Position numbers and translations under genes: made by a program. Positions 10,802 to 22,196 of a stretch of 64,000 bases of DNA are shown here, piece by piece. The notes beneath the pieces are model-generated. The model was not told the DNA's origin. It made no database searches and saw nothing but the letters and a program-made list of their open reading frames with translations. The stretch's first letter is position 1; each line of letters opens with the position of its first letter. Source of the DNA: Lobosporangium transversale (Eukaryota; Mortierellomycota; Mortierellomycetes; Mortierellales; Mortierellaceae). The DNA is taken from assembly GCF_002105155.1 (NCBI RefSeq), contig NW_019029005.1:1-64000 (forward strand), in the 5' to 3' direction.

Positions 10802-12972
10802 ATGCTTCCCCTACATATTTTGGTATTGTTATTAAAAATGCATTCTTAATTCCAAATAAATGAAATGATGCCTATTAACGGATACCATAACGCCCAATTA
10901 TCAATACTGGTGCGACGTCTCAAAACCTGTGTCACATCATACCTTGCTTATTAAACAGACAGATCGTGAATGCGTTGAAAATTGTTTGCTTCAGCAACTC
11001 AGCAATCATTTATTTTGACTTCGCCCTCACTTGGATTCCTTCCAAAAGATCAATTAGTGTAACCTTGAGAGAAGACCTTTGTTGGCAGCCGCCCTTTATA
11101 AACTGATTCAGTCAAGGAAGGCTAGCCTCATGATAGTGGGCAAATATTGACAAAAGTATCGGCAGTCTTCAGTCACTAATCTCTATGCAAAGCTCAGATG
11201 GGGTTCTTATACTAATGAACGATTTAGAAAACTGAGGGTTCGTTTATTCTTACTTCATCTATCTTTTTTTTTTTTTTTTTTTTTTTTCACTTTTAATAAT
11301 AACAGCTTTACTCGACCAGAAGGGTATTATATTTGTGCTGAAGCGTTGGAAGCAACTGATGTTTATTTCTCGCTCCGCGCTGGAGATACAGAACTAGGAA
11401 GCCAAGTGTGGCTGCTTAAGGACGTTGGAGCAAGAAGCTCCAGTTAGTCCAAAATGATTTTTATTTTTTTTTATTTTTCCTTTTTAAAATACAAATGCGT
11501 TCACAGTAGAATAGGACAGGGCGCTGAGGTAAAAATCAGTGTATGGGGCTAGCACGTAAACCTTATCCGCCAAATAATAATACGGAGTTGTAAATTCGAA
11601 TTTGAACGCATTTTTTTCTTTGAAACCAGCGCGTGCGCGCGCTGCCTCTACACAAAATCAAAATCGCTAGGCAAACAAAAATGCTCATCATAACCAACTT
11701 GAAACTTGTAACCAGCTGAGCTCAATTATCTGGGGAAACCAGGCCATCAATGTCCGGAACATTTGTATCTATTACTCACTTATCTCCCTGCATATCGACA
11801 TGTCGCCAGACTCACTGTTTATGGGAAGTACATCGACTGTTTGAAAAAAAAAAAAATCATAGTTTCCTCTCTGTACCTTCTGAAAAACCAATGAATCTCC
11901 CTTTACATCACTGTATCATATCGACCTTATGGAGACTGCCTTGAATAGAAAAAAAAGAAAGAGGAAGTTGTGAGATACTCGATAGAAAAGAGTGCAGCAC
12001 AAACTTACTAATATGGAGCAAGCTTTAGAGACAGCTTCTCAGGGTTTGCAGACAGCGGTTGTCGATGACCCAATTGCTGCAGGTTATAACTGCAACCACC
12101 ACCTCGGAGAGGAGGCGTAGGAAGCTCAGGAAACCTAGGACTGGTACAGCATTATCTACAAATCAGAGGGCGAAGGAGATTCGAGAGATACGACTGAATA
12201 GGAAAGTGGATTAATAGAACATGCTCTGAGAATGACTTCTGGTAGGGACTGCAAGTAGCCAAGACCATGGAGACCACAGAAGTATATACAAGCAGTTTGC
12301 GATCTGCAATATCTCATAGGGATCAAAGGCTCAAAACAGCTCCCGTGGATACTTCCCTCACCCTACTGTGACATGTAAGGATCCTCCAGAGAATTCAACC
12401 TAAGTTATCGCTTCTTATGGTAGCTATCAACAATTTATTTGTAAGACCTTTCATGGATTTTTTTTGTGTCTTAAGCCCTTAACAAGGATATTGTTGTTGG
12501 ATTGCCATATGACCACGTATAGGCCCCGCCGTCAACCTATAGGATGGCAGTGCAAGAGGTTCCGACTTATTGCACAGAGCCATTGAGAACTAAGTGTTCT
12601 AGTGTGTGTAACTTTTTTTTTATTATTTAACTATTTTTTTTTTTTTTTTTCTTGTTATCATCATAATTGAAAGTGTTTGGTTTCAAGTATCATCACAAGA
12701 ACCTCTCCCCCATACGGCGGTGTCTTCAATAAGGCTTTCCACTCAACATTCGAGCCTTTGTTTTGGGTGGTTCCCCACATGTGAAAGGTCCGTCTTTCCT
12801 TTTTTTTTGTTACACATTTTCTGGGGTTAGATACGAGATATTGTACACACTGTACATGTCCAAGGAGAGGAGAGCCGTGAAAATACAGCGTCTTATTGGA
12901 TCACTGGTTAACTTTCAACCTCCGCCATTTTGCAACAATCTCGTCAGCTAGCTCTTGATCACCTCGCCCTCA
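10802..12972. other. intergenic region without a supported gene
   Basis: It contains a T run at 11264-11287, further T-rich patches near 11460-11480 and 12610-12650, and a short GC alternation (GCGCGTGCGCGCGC) near 11629-11642. Small open frames at 11750-11944 and 12013-12120 lack signals. A GGAGC...GCTCC hairpin near 11428-11442 is short and unassigned. Confidence 0.4.
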
Positions 12973-13129
12973 GTTGAAATCATATATATATTTTATAGCA
13001 TGTAGAACAAGTTCCCCCAATCTATTTCCACAGTGCCCTCGCCTCCCTTCGCTAGCCCCCCTCGCCCTCGGTATTCACTTATTAAGATGGCCCTGGTTAC
13101 GCCATTTAGGGGGCTGGGGGAGGCGCTCT

Positions 13130-13279
13130 ATTGCCTCAAGGGAATCTCTAGTAGACTGGAACGATAGGATTCGGTCCTTCAAGCTCGCTAACTTATATGT
13201 CCATCCCGGTAGTGGAAGTGGCCAGAGCCTCGACAGGGGCCAATGCACTAAGGGTACATCTAGTGAATGTTCATACTAA
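13130..13279 (+). pseudogene. C-terminal relic of the six-cysteine secreted family (paralogue B)
   Basis: The last 44 codons before the stop at 13277-13279 read as the C-terminal part of the family: WNDRIRSFKLANLYVHPGSG, then a cysteine and the family ending SSECSY. Upstream the frame loses similarity. The signal peptide, the C-x2-C-x7-C module and the CxGxW motif are missing, so only the second Greek-key-like strand and the tail survive. It is closest by eye to the minus-strand paralogue at 16315-16914, which has SFKIANFYVEPGTGS in the same place. Confidence 0.65.
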
Positions 13280-13808
13280 ACGAAGACCTTGGAGGTGGAA
13301 AATAAAGTAAGATAAAATAATTTAAGGTCATTAGGAGGGTATATGAACTGTTCAGCATATGCTCGCATTCTACTCATTATGTTCAGTGCATTACGCATTT
13401 CTGCAAGGCTCGTTCACATCAAGCATGTTCTGTTGGTTGCGCATGCATGATACATTTTTTTCGCTTGCCCTGGCAAATTGTTTCCCGTTTCCAATCCCTG
13501 CATGCAAATAGTGTTATGTTCTCAGTCTTTGACAAAGCAGAAGGCTTTCCTCTATTGAAGAAAAACATTCTTGGTTCCCAGTGTTGTTCATACTTATATA
13601 TAAAAATACAAATGCTGCACAAGGACAGAGCGCCACTCCAATAATTCATATAAACTGAAGCCTCTCATTGGATACTTTTAAAGCAGTGAATTGGGAGGGA
13701 CTTAATCTTTGCCTTCGTTTGCAGATATTCGTCCCCCGAGAGGCGGCTTCTTGGCATCGATAATCGAGATAAGCAATTTAGCAATCCCGTACGCCCTCTG
13801 CCATCTGC

Positions 13809-13817
13809 AAATATAAA
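13809..13817 (+). promoter_or_regulatory. TATA-like box of the 14079 gene
   Basis: An AATATAAAT sequence lies about 70 bases before a likely 5'-UTR intron (13888-14018) of the paralogue at 14079. Confidence 0.4.
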
Positions 13818-13887
13818 TTGTCGACTCTTTTTCATCATTTCTCTCAATCAGTCACTAAATCTCCTTCCCTGCAGCGCCTTGAAGCCA

Positions 13888-14018
13888 GTAAGTGAATTCC
13901 CCTGAAGGCGTCGACTTGTTATGTCATGGCCAGTGTGCCCACTGTTGCCATAGCAAAGCTCTTTGAGAACTACTTCCTACTTACTAGAGCCTGTAAACTA
14001 TTTTTCATTTCATTCTAG
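13888..14018 (+). other. probable 5'-UTR intron of paralogue C
   Basis: The donor GTAAGTGAAT at 13888 and the acceptor TTTCATTCTAG ending at 14018 frame a 131-base intron. Removing it leaves a leader of about 60 bases before the ATG at 14079. The positions fit the TATA-like box at 13809. Confidence 0.5.
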
Positions 14019-14078
14019 ATCGATATCCGTCTTCAGAGCAACTTCATTCAGTTCTTGAGAAACAAACGAAGGGCCAAT

Positions 14079-14558
14079 ATGCATTCTATTTTTCGAACTA
14101 TCATCCTAGGTATCATAACCTTGGCTCTTTTGCATCGCCAAGTCTCAGCACAGCATAGTCATGCTGTCTTTTGGGAGCACAGCTTCTACGGGGGTCGATG
14201 CTTGATGTGTCCTATCTACGAGTACAACCGCTGCTATACAATTGACATGTCGGGCAAAGGTCTGGGCGGAGTCTCTTCTTTTTCATTCTTCAACAACGAT
14301 TTCCTAAAAAATAAGTTTGCCATCACTTTTTACGACAATTCGTTCTGCAGCGGCAATTGGTTCCGAAAGAGCAGGCGGATCAATCCTCTGACTGGTTATG
14401 AGCTTGACAATATGGCTGGCTATAATGACCGTGTCATCTCGTTCAAGATTGCAGACTATGAACTGAGCAACACTCAAGGATATAATGAAGTTGGTGAAGC
14501 GCCTACCTATAGCGAATGCTGGGAAGGCGATGCTAAAAAGCACTGTGCTGGGCCATAA
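14079..14558 (+). CDS. secreted six-cysteine beta/gamma-crystallin-like protein (paralogue C)
   Basis: A 159-residue protein from the first ATG after the probable leader intron; the longer open frame upstream has no ATG. The signal peptide is about residues 1-24 (ending QVSA). The domain starts almost at once with AVFWEHSFYGGRC, so this member lacks the long linker seen in paralogue A. Cysteines are at 41, 44, 52, 90, 147 and 156, again C-x2-C-x7-C then a gap of 38, with FCSGNW as the CxGxW element. YNDRVISFKIADYE is the second Greek-key-like strand. The C-terminus (SECWEG...HC) is longer than in the siblings. Secreted, disulfide-bonded, function unknown. Confidence 0.85.
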   Translation: MHSIFRTIILGIITLALLHRQVSAQHSHAVFWEHSFYGGRCLMCPIYEYNRCYTIDMSGKGLGGVSSFSFFNNDFLKNKFAITFYDNSFCSGNWFRKSRRINPLTGYELDNMAGYNDRVISFKIADYELSNTQGYNEVGEAPTYSECWEGDAKKHCAGP

Positions 14559-16314
14559 TCCTTTATAGTCATCTGTTCCTACATAGATTTATAAATTTAT
14601 GGATTTTGCCTCTCTTTTTTATTTTTTTAAAAAAAAGCAAAATAAGAGAATGAAAGATTAAAGTAAATAGAAGCATAATCATTTAGTCCCCAAGCCCTTG
14701 TAACTTGCCAATAAAAAAAATAAAAAGAGGGAGGTGAAATGGAATAAAAGGATTGGCATAATCATCTTCAGTCTGAATACATCTATTCCTGTACTCTCCC
14801 TCTCTTGTTCATCTGACCCGCTTACTCACTTCTCTGAATAATACCTGTCTGGCCTTGATAATGTGGCTACAGCCATCTAGACGGGTGAGCATACTCGTGA
14901 AACCCTAGCTAATAACCTTTTTTGGCAGCCCACTAGTCCTTACATGCGTTACTGCTAGATAATTTGTAATATATTCATTTGAATCAACTTAATAAAGCCA
15001 ACGAAATTGGAAGATGTCTGTCGCATTGGGCGTTTAGGTACAATGGTTACCTTTGGAAGTGGTGAGCATTGTTGAAGTATTAAGAAAAAGGCATCAGCTA
15101 TTCAAGTCAACAGCTACTTATTCGCTTTACAAGCGTCTTATTGCAGAGCTCTATGAAAGGCCCTAATTTGATTAACTTTCGAACTTACATTCCCAAGCCG
15201 ACTTCTATTGGCATGAGTTGCACCTTAAAGTAAGTCCCCGAAAGTGCTCCTTTGAAGCCTACTTTCTGTCCAGCAATCCTTTTTAGGACGATGCAATATA
15301 TTAGATCGGAAATGACATGTAATATATGTAGGAAGTGACAAGAGATCCAATCACTCACCCATGCTTTCTAACAGTAGGGAGCCCTTTATTCATTTTATAA
15401 GCAAGAAGGGCTTTTGCGTTTTAAAGTGCGCCATTAACTCTTTCTTTTTCTTCGTCTTTTTTTTTTTTTTTTTTTTTTTTTTTCCTATTTAATTAAATGC
15501 TTTCCAGAGGATGACTGCGCCTATTGGGGCGGTACCATATTTGCTTAAGTGGAAAGCCTTGGCAGCCTATCCTCTTTATCTTACTCTTCGCCATCATTCC
15601 CGTGTAGGCTGTTATTTTGTAGAGCTGATCGCCTCTTATTGTTGCAAAAGCCTGTCCGACGACGACTTCCAACCTAGCCCTTATTACTACTGCTACCAGT
15701 TTTTTTTGGCAGAAGCCGCGCTTCAAAGTCTCACCTGGGGCCCAGGCCTTTTCCAAGTCCCCTATTATCAGCTTTTTGTAGATTAGAGATTAGAAACCGC
15801 TCTTTATACGAATTTCAGTATGACTTCTAAAAGAAATCCCATGTATTTCAATACTCTGCGCTCCTACAGACTATAGCATTTAGGCCCCATACCTAGCTTT
15901 TAGGGTTATGTATAATGAAGATAGCATTGTATCCATAAATTCCATGAACATCACAACATCACTTTATGGTTTTCTGTATTCGTCACAGAACTCGCGGACC
16001 TCCTAAGGATCGCTATTTTTATTAATATGGCAGTATTGGAAAGCCCACTTTTATTAAAAAGAGATGGTAAAGTAACAGTAAAAGTACAATCGGTTTTACG
16101 TTTCATTTTGATTTTTGATTTTTGATTTTTGATTTTTTATCTTCACTATAAATTGGGCTTCAAAGGTTCAATCCATTCAGAAGGATATTCAACTTTGATT
16201 GTATTCCTCTTTAGGTGAATGGGTATTTAAGTTCTATCTATTTATTAAGTATGGCTCATCCCTATTTTAGAGGAACTCTAGACTTTTTTATCGCCTCTTG
16301 CCGTTACTATGGGC
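14559..16314. other. intergenic region between convergent paralogues C and D
   Basis: T runs occur at 15459-15483. At about 16108-16136 the heptamer TTTTGAT is repeated about four times. Overlapping frames on both strands at 15493-15786 are of similar length; the minus one has ordinary amino-acid composition but no recognisable family and no start signal. Confidence 0.4.
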
Positions 16315-16914
16315 CTATGGTTTTTGGCACTCGTTAGATTTCCCCCAATGGCACGAGTATTCCCCGAAAGTGCGCCTATCATCGGGCTGATTTGACCCCG
16401 TACCGGGTTCGACATAGAAATTAGCGATCTTGAAGGATCGGATTTGGTCATTGTATGAACCAAGACTACCCCAGCTCGTCGTCAGGCCCTTCAAGTTCTC
16501 TGAGTATCTGAACCACTCGCCTCCACAAGCTGGGCTAGTGTAAAAAGTGGCCGTTGTAGGGCCATCTCTTGGGTCCTCCTGGATCATAGAAATGGATGAA
16601 ACCCAGTTGGTCCCTTCAAATCTCTTGGGGTCTAATGTATAGCAATCGTTGTAGCCAATGGTCACGCAACGGACGCATCGCCCTTCATAGTTGGCATGTT
16701 CATAGAATCGAAGCTTTGGGAGCTTGAGCTTCTCGGAGTAAGGCTGGACCTGGACTTGATCCTGAGCCGATAGCTGGACTTTTGGGAGATTGAGATTATG
16801 GCCAGAGGAAATGGTTTTATTAAGCTTCTGAGCTGATACTTGGTTGTGCTGATCTTCAAGGACAAAGATAAGGACCACGAAAGCGGCAACGATTGTGCGC
16901 AGCAATGAAGGCAT
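16315..16914 (-). CDS. secreted six-cysteine beta/gamma-crystallin-like protein (paralogue D)
   Basis: An unspliced 199-residue protein from the ATG at 16914. The signal peptide is about residues 1-28 (ending QVSA). A charged linker follows, then a domain beginning LRFYEHANYEGRC. Cysteines are at 80, 83, 91, 130, 188 and 196. C-x2-C-x7-C is conserved, as is the CGGEW element; YNDQIRSFKIANFYV is the second Greek-key-like strand and SNECQKP the family tail. It faces paralogue C tail to tail. An AATATATAC sequence about 110 bases upstream (near 17024) may be its TATA element. The order +, + (relic), +, - suggests local duplication with one inversion. Confidence 0.85.
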   Translation of the reverse strand: MPSLLRTIVAAFVVLIFVLEDQHNQVSAQKLNKTISSGHNLNLPKVQLSAQDQVQVQPYSEKLKLPKLRFYEHANYEGRCVRCVTIGYNDCYTLDPKRFEGTNWVSSISMIQEDPRDGPTTATFYTSPACGGEWFRYSENLKGLTTSWGSLGSYNDQIRSFKIANFYVEPGTGSNQPDDRRTFGEYSCHWGKSNECQKP

Positions 16915-17624
16915 TGTATTGGACTTTATGATTTATATGATTATATGAATGTGTGCTGATGATAATAAGGATATGAAAAAAAAAGGAAGGAGTTTTTTAA
17001 AGGACGAAGTAAAAAAATCGTGAAATATATACAAATAATCGAGTAGGCTGTGGGTCGTGGGCTGTAGGTGATAGGGCTCTCAATTGGCATGGTTTTGAAA
17101 AGAAACTTTCTTCCCACATGCGTATTAATACATATGCCCTTAAAAAATAATCATAATAAATAATAAGGTTTTATAGTTTTAACGGTTGATGGCTGTGAGC
17201 GGGACAGGAAAAGGCCGCTAACACGGATGATGAGCGTAAGTTTTCCCTCGTTGCCTTCAATTTGGAAGCGCAAGATCACTTATTAATCATGACAGGGAAA
17301 GAGCGATATGAGATCAGATAAATTGTTTCTATGATTGGCTTGTCTACAGCCTGCGTGGCTTATGCTCAATGTACTAACGCTCACTATATACCCCTAACGG
17401 TATTTTTGACTTAAAGAATACCTTTATAGAATATGGATCTGGCCTGTCAGTACGCATACAGGCGGAGGCTAGAATGTGGACAAGACCTCTGTGCCTTTTT
17501 TTTCACCCCCAAAAACTAAACAGATATATATATATATATATAAATTGAAACATGAAAGATTTAGATGAGAAGTAAAATGAAGGCGGGGGATGATCAGGAA
17601 AAACAAGATAACAAAATGTATATA
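16915..17624. other. intergenic region left of the Crypton array
   Basis: It contains the promoter side of paralogue D and an (AT)n patch at 17523-17542. The last bases before the array read ...ATGTATA and are followed by TACA, the left boundary of Crypton copy 1. Confidence 0.5.
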
Positions 17625-20600
17625 TACAGTATATAGAGCGAATCTGAATCAATATTAAGACAGGGAGTGCTCTGTGTCTTGAAATGTGACTGTCACTGCT
17701 CTGTGTCTTGTTTGTGTAACCATTTTGGCGTATATTTAAGTCAAAGTGCGTATAATGTAGTCAATATAAACCACAGAATGCGTAAAATGTAGTGAAAACG
17801 GCGTATATTCCTTCCTTTTCAATCATTAGTATTTCAGATACCTTGCTATTCTGGTATTATTTGACTTTTTACAGACCACATCTGGTCAAGTTAATCTAAA
17901 CTAACATTCCCTTTATCCATACTCCATACTATTCGCCATTTATTTCCCTCAACGGAAATGAGGAGAAAGTGCGTTTAGACGCTACCAAACGCCAAACGGA
18001 TCGCAAACGCGCGACTCACAAACATACCAATTTCTTTTTATTTTATTTTTTTGGCAAAGCAATTAATGCATTTAGTATTTTATTACTATATCTATTATTA
18101 TATATGTTACTATCGTACATGCTTCTATATATGCTATTGTTACCTACCTGGGAAGTGTATTGTCATTTATTGGTCATCTTCAGGATCCTCTTGCTCCCTA
18201 GCTTTCATGGATATCAACAGTGAGTTAATAGTCTTTCCCTCATTTGCCTGTGACCACTCAGCAACAATGTCTTCAGGATTGCGACCTTCCCTTCGTGCTG
18301 CTTCGTTGATCAGCCTAATTAACTCATATCGTCGATTGTAGGCCCTTTGGTCTGATGTATTCACTGGCCAACTCGGGTTCAATCTTTTAAATGCTGCAAG
18401 GGGCCCATGAAACTCATCCCAAGCATCTGCCACTGTGAGCTTTCCGCGGTCTGCTTTCCATTTGAAAGTGGCGCTTGATGAGCTGGGGCCTGGGGACGAG
18501 TGATGCGATGGCTCTGGCGCTCGTTGGAAGCAATGTAGAGGAGCTTGAACCAGCGATGAGTGCTGTTGAGGTACCTGTGGGGGACGCGTCGCAAACGGCT
18601 GCTGTTGAGGGACTCTGCGCAGAGCAGGATAGCTTGGCATAGTATGGGGATATGGCCCAAGAAGACCGGCTGAATTCAAGGGATGCGCTGGAGCTTGGCG
18701 AGCTGACGGATCCTGCAATAAATGTATCACTATCTCCATTTGCTGCTTTAGCGTCGCGAGCTCTGAGCTCATGGCAGACAACTGCGCCCTTTGTTGTGCT
18801 TCTTGCTGTGCCATTTGTGCTCCTTGCCGAGCAATAGCTGCTTCAAGAGATGCATTCTGGTGACTAAGGCTGTTTAGCGCGTTGGAGACCACATGTTTGT
18901 CAACTGGGACTAATGGATTGACAACATTGGCGCTCTGCTGATGCACTTCGATCGCACGAAGGAGCTCTCTCTGAAAGTCAAGGAACAGCTGACTCTCAAA
19001 GATTTCTGGAAGTGATTCTAAAAGCTTATTGCTCAGAGTCCTTCCTTTGCTGTCAGGCTTCAGGTACAGCACGGCGTCTTGAAGGATAACTCTCCTCATT
19101 TGTACCAGCAATAGTAGGAAAGCTCTTCGATCAATCATTGCGCTGTTCATGAGCTTATTGGCCGTTGCGGCGGAGCTTCCCGTAGTTTCTTCATCTTGAT
19201 CCCTAGCCGCTGTCGAATGGCGCATACGCTCCTGCCAGCCTCCCCAGTGCAGGTCGTCCTCCGTGATGAGATCCGGGTTTACATCTGTCATAGCATCATT
19301 ACAATCCTTGACCCATTCCTCATTCTCTCTAACGCTGCTGTTAAAGTTCCCTTCGATCCAAGGGAAAATTTTCCTCTGCAGCTCCAAGTCAGGGATAACG
19401 AGATTACGCTCAAGGATATAAGGTTCCTGTTCCTTGTTGAAATGAGCCATATAAAACGCGCCAGTGGTGGGGTTCTTTGGAGCATAGAAACTCTCCATCT
19501 GTCCCATTACCCAACGCCCAAGGTGACGGATATGCTCCAAGCCTAAGCCCAGACGGTACGCATCTGATGTTCCTGCGTGTCGACCGGCGTGAGTGACCTT
19601 GGTCGAATAAATGCCACAGGTTCGCATCACAGAAGCTGTGGCATCGATTTGAGTCTTTGGTGCAACAGCATTCTTGCGAAGGCCTGCGTTGCGCTTCTCG
19701 ATCGTACTAGCCGCGACCAAAAGCTTGATGTTGTACCAATCGTCAGGATCAGCGAAGTTTGGGACATCCTCCTTATCCAGCTATTATAGGAATGGTACGC
19801 GACCCAACATTTAACAACGAGCTAGGAAAGTACATAACCTATATTGCAGTAAGAAGAGACAAGAATGGCACAAATCTCTTACCATAAATCGTTCTAACAT
19901 GTAGAAGCCAAACGCTCCTACAGTACACCTGTAAAAAACTTTATGACGAAAGGCGGTTGCATAAAGCTTAACACCCTTTTTATTTGTTTTGCCACGAGAT
20001 ATGCAAAACGTAAGTCCGAGAGCTGGCTGGGACCCACTTGCCGGATGGGAGGACATGATACTGAACACATCAGATAGGTTAAGATTGCGAATGTCTTCAT
20101 CTCGCAGCAGCATATGGTGTCGTGCCAAGATGCAAAGGCGCTCACGCATATATTGAAATCTACCTTCCGCATGGTACACTCGCTTCCCTTTTAGCCGCAG
20201 CATTGGCTTCATACCCCACGTATGGAGGGCCATCCGAATGAACTGCTTCTCATTATAGGGGTCGCGAATAGAACAGGTATCAGTGCGCGTCGATCCCTGG
20301 AATGAGGTGTCGTACACTAGTTTCCCCTCGTATTCCTCGATAGCCTCCTTCAGCGGGATATCCTTGCGCGGATGAGGTGCAGGGTTTGGCCAATCCACCT
20401 TTGATGACGCTTGCTCCTTGTAGAGATAAATTAATGCCTTCCTGGCACAATCCACTGTTTCTATCGAGATAGGCGCATAGATGAATCTTCGGCCAGTCTC
20501 ATCAGTTTGCGGATGCGAAAGAACTATATTTGGATTAAAATGAAGTGTCAGAATGTCAATTAAGAGTGAGCCACAGCTTTGAACAAGGTTATTTTGGTTA

Positions 20601-22196
20601 CATGATTACACTAGATTTACTTTTTGCTCTTTCCGCAATGGAGGAGACCATGAGGGCTTGTGGTTCAGCAGACATGAGGGCCTCTTCTTCAGCTGGTTGC
20701 GAGTGATTTTGTTCCTCGTCTTCGCTTCCTGCATCGTCTTTGTCACCTTGGGAGGCTTCCTCAAACCCTCAAATGCCGGAGTCTCATAAGGCTGTGAATT
20801 ACGTTGGCTATAATTTTGCTCCAGCTCATGGACAACATCCTGAAAAATACTTTCCTCTGTCTCTGCTTTCCAAGCCTTTGGTTTTCTCTTATTTTCGCGA
20901 GTCAGCTTGCCCTCTAACACTGATCTGGCCGCTTGTGATGAAGCCTTTCCAACGACGCCACTGAATCCCGCGTTTGAATCAATATATTTCTTTACTGTGC
21001 GCTTGAAAACAACCTCCTCGAAAAACTTTAACATTTTTCTTGCGTCAACGCTGCAGTCCGCTTTTTCTCTTGTGCTGCAGAACACCTATCATTTATATTG
21101 TATTTGCATATTTTGTATTACGAAGCATGAAAAAAAAAATTTGACTGTCCTAAAAAATAAAATAAACAAATAAACAAAATAATAAACTTACCTGCCAAGC
21201 TTTCAAGTATGTCTTGTACTGCAGCAATGTCTTTGAGGGATTCTTGTTGGCGAGGAGAGATTCGAGAACATGGTTAGCACAGGTTTTTCTCTGCTCTGCT
21301 GTTTCTTCAGACGAAAAAGGCGACTGAAGGTGGCTGGAAGAGTTATCAGTTGTTGCACCGATAATCGTGCCTTGGGAGTAGATCCGCTTGCGAGGGGTGT
21401 GTTCCTCGGAGACGTTGTGGACGCCTACAGAACAGGCCCTTCTTTTGCCCTCGCGGATCTCTCTCCTTTTTTCTTTTTCATCTCTGGCTTCCTTAGCCTT
21501 TCGTGCATAGCCACTTCTTCCTTCTTTCCCTTGCTTCACGCTAAATTCGAAGAAGGTCCCGCTTGGACCTGAGTTTATTGATGAAGAGGCAGCGTTGCCA
21601 GAAGAAGAAGAAGCGATAGTGCGGGGCATCTTGATAGGTTACTTTATATTTTTTGTTGAGGGAATTGGGTAGATATTTGTGAGTACGATCAAGTGTTGCA
21701 AGTAGTGGTTATCGTAATAAATAGCGATGATGTATAATGTATAAAAGAAAAGAATAAAAAAGAAAAATGTAAGCGAACATGGTTTTATACTTTTAGCTCA
21801 TATTGTCAAGTCCAGTTCAAGAATATACTCTCCTCATATTTCAATTGTTCAATCGCTATCTTAGTGAGCTTGATCAATTGTTAGCTTCCCTCAAGCGCGT
21901 TATTTTCCTTTGAGTACGGAATGAGTACAGATGAGGAATGAGTGGAATGAGTGGAATGGAATGCGGGAATGAAGAATTGAGTATGAAGCAAGGTGTTGAT
22001 CAGATCAGACCGCTTTGTGAGCGCGCTACGCGCGTGTAACTAAAGATACTTTTAGTTTCTACTTTTCAGTTAGATGTAGTGAAAAGACATGTGCCTGAAT
22101 TCTAACCTCTGTGTCTCTGTGTCTGTACGTGAAACCTATGAAACATTTTGCCTATTAATGGGCATACACTGGAATTTGACTTAATAAACTATTACA
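17625..22196 (-). mobile_element. Crypton-type tyrosine-recombinase element, copy 1
   Basis: A 4568-base unit starting TACAGTATATAGAGC at 17625 and ending ...AATAAACTAT followed by TACA at 22193-22196. It is repeated at once as copy 2. It has no terminal inverted repeats, as expected of Cryptons, which move with a tyrosine recombinase and leave short direct repeats. The single gene is on the minus strand. The left subterminal part holds two copies of CTGCTCTGTGTCTTG-like sequence (about 17668-17681 and 17697-17710). I spotted four differences from copy 2, so identity is about 99.9%. Confidence 0.85.
18167..21629 (-). pseudogene. Crypton tyrosine recombinase, copy 1, frameshifted in exon 2
   Basis: Same exon plan as copy 2: exon 1 21192-21629, exon 2 20621-21085, exon 3 19883-20523, exon 4 18167-19780. 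Near 20766 copy 1 has three C where copy 2 has four. This one-base loss shifts exon 2 into a frame that ends shortly after the normal exon 2 donor, so the catalytic exons 3 and 4 would be lost. Exons 3 and 4 are themselves open and carry all recombinase residues. Other differences I saw are 20051 (silent), 21060 (Ala here, Gly in copy 2) and 21370 (Gly here, Asp in copy 2). It may be truly inactive or a sequencing error in a C run. Confidence 0.8.

Noticed and set aside
11264-11640. A tRNA or other small RNA gene near the GGAGC hairpin
   Set aside because: No complete cloverleaf, A/B box pair or terminator arrangement could be built.
17969-19546. Plus-strand frames inside the Crypton copies (84, 96, 116 codons) and their twins in copy 2
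   Set aside because: They are shadows of the minus-strand recombinase or of its 3' flank, and are duplicated only because the whole unit is duplicated.
18167-19720. The 517-codon frame as a complete Crypton protein
   Set aside because: It has no ATG at that start, lacks the first catalytic Arg and the Lys strand, and continues upstream through a good acceptor into three more exons.
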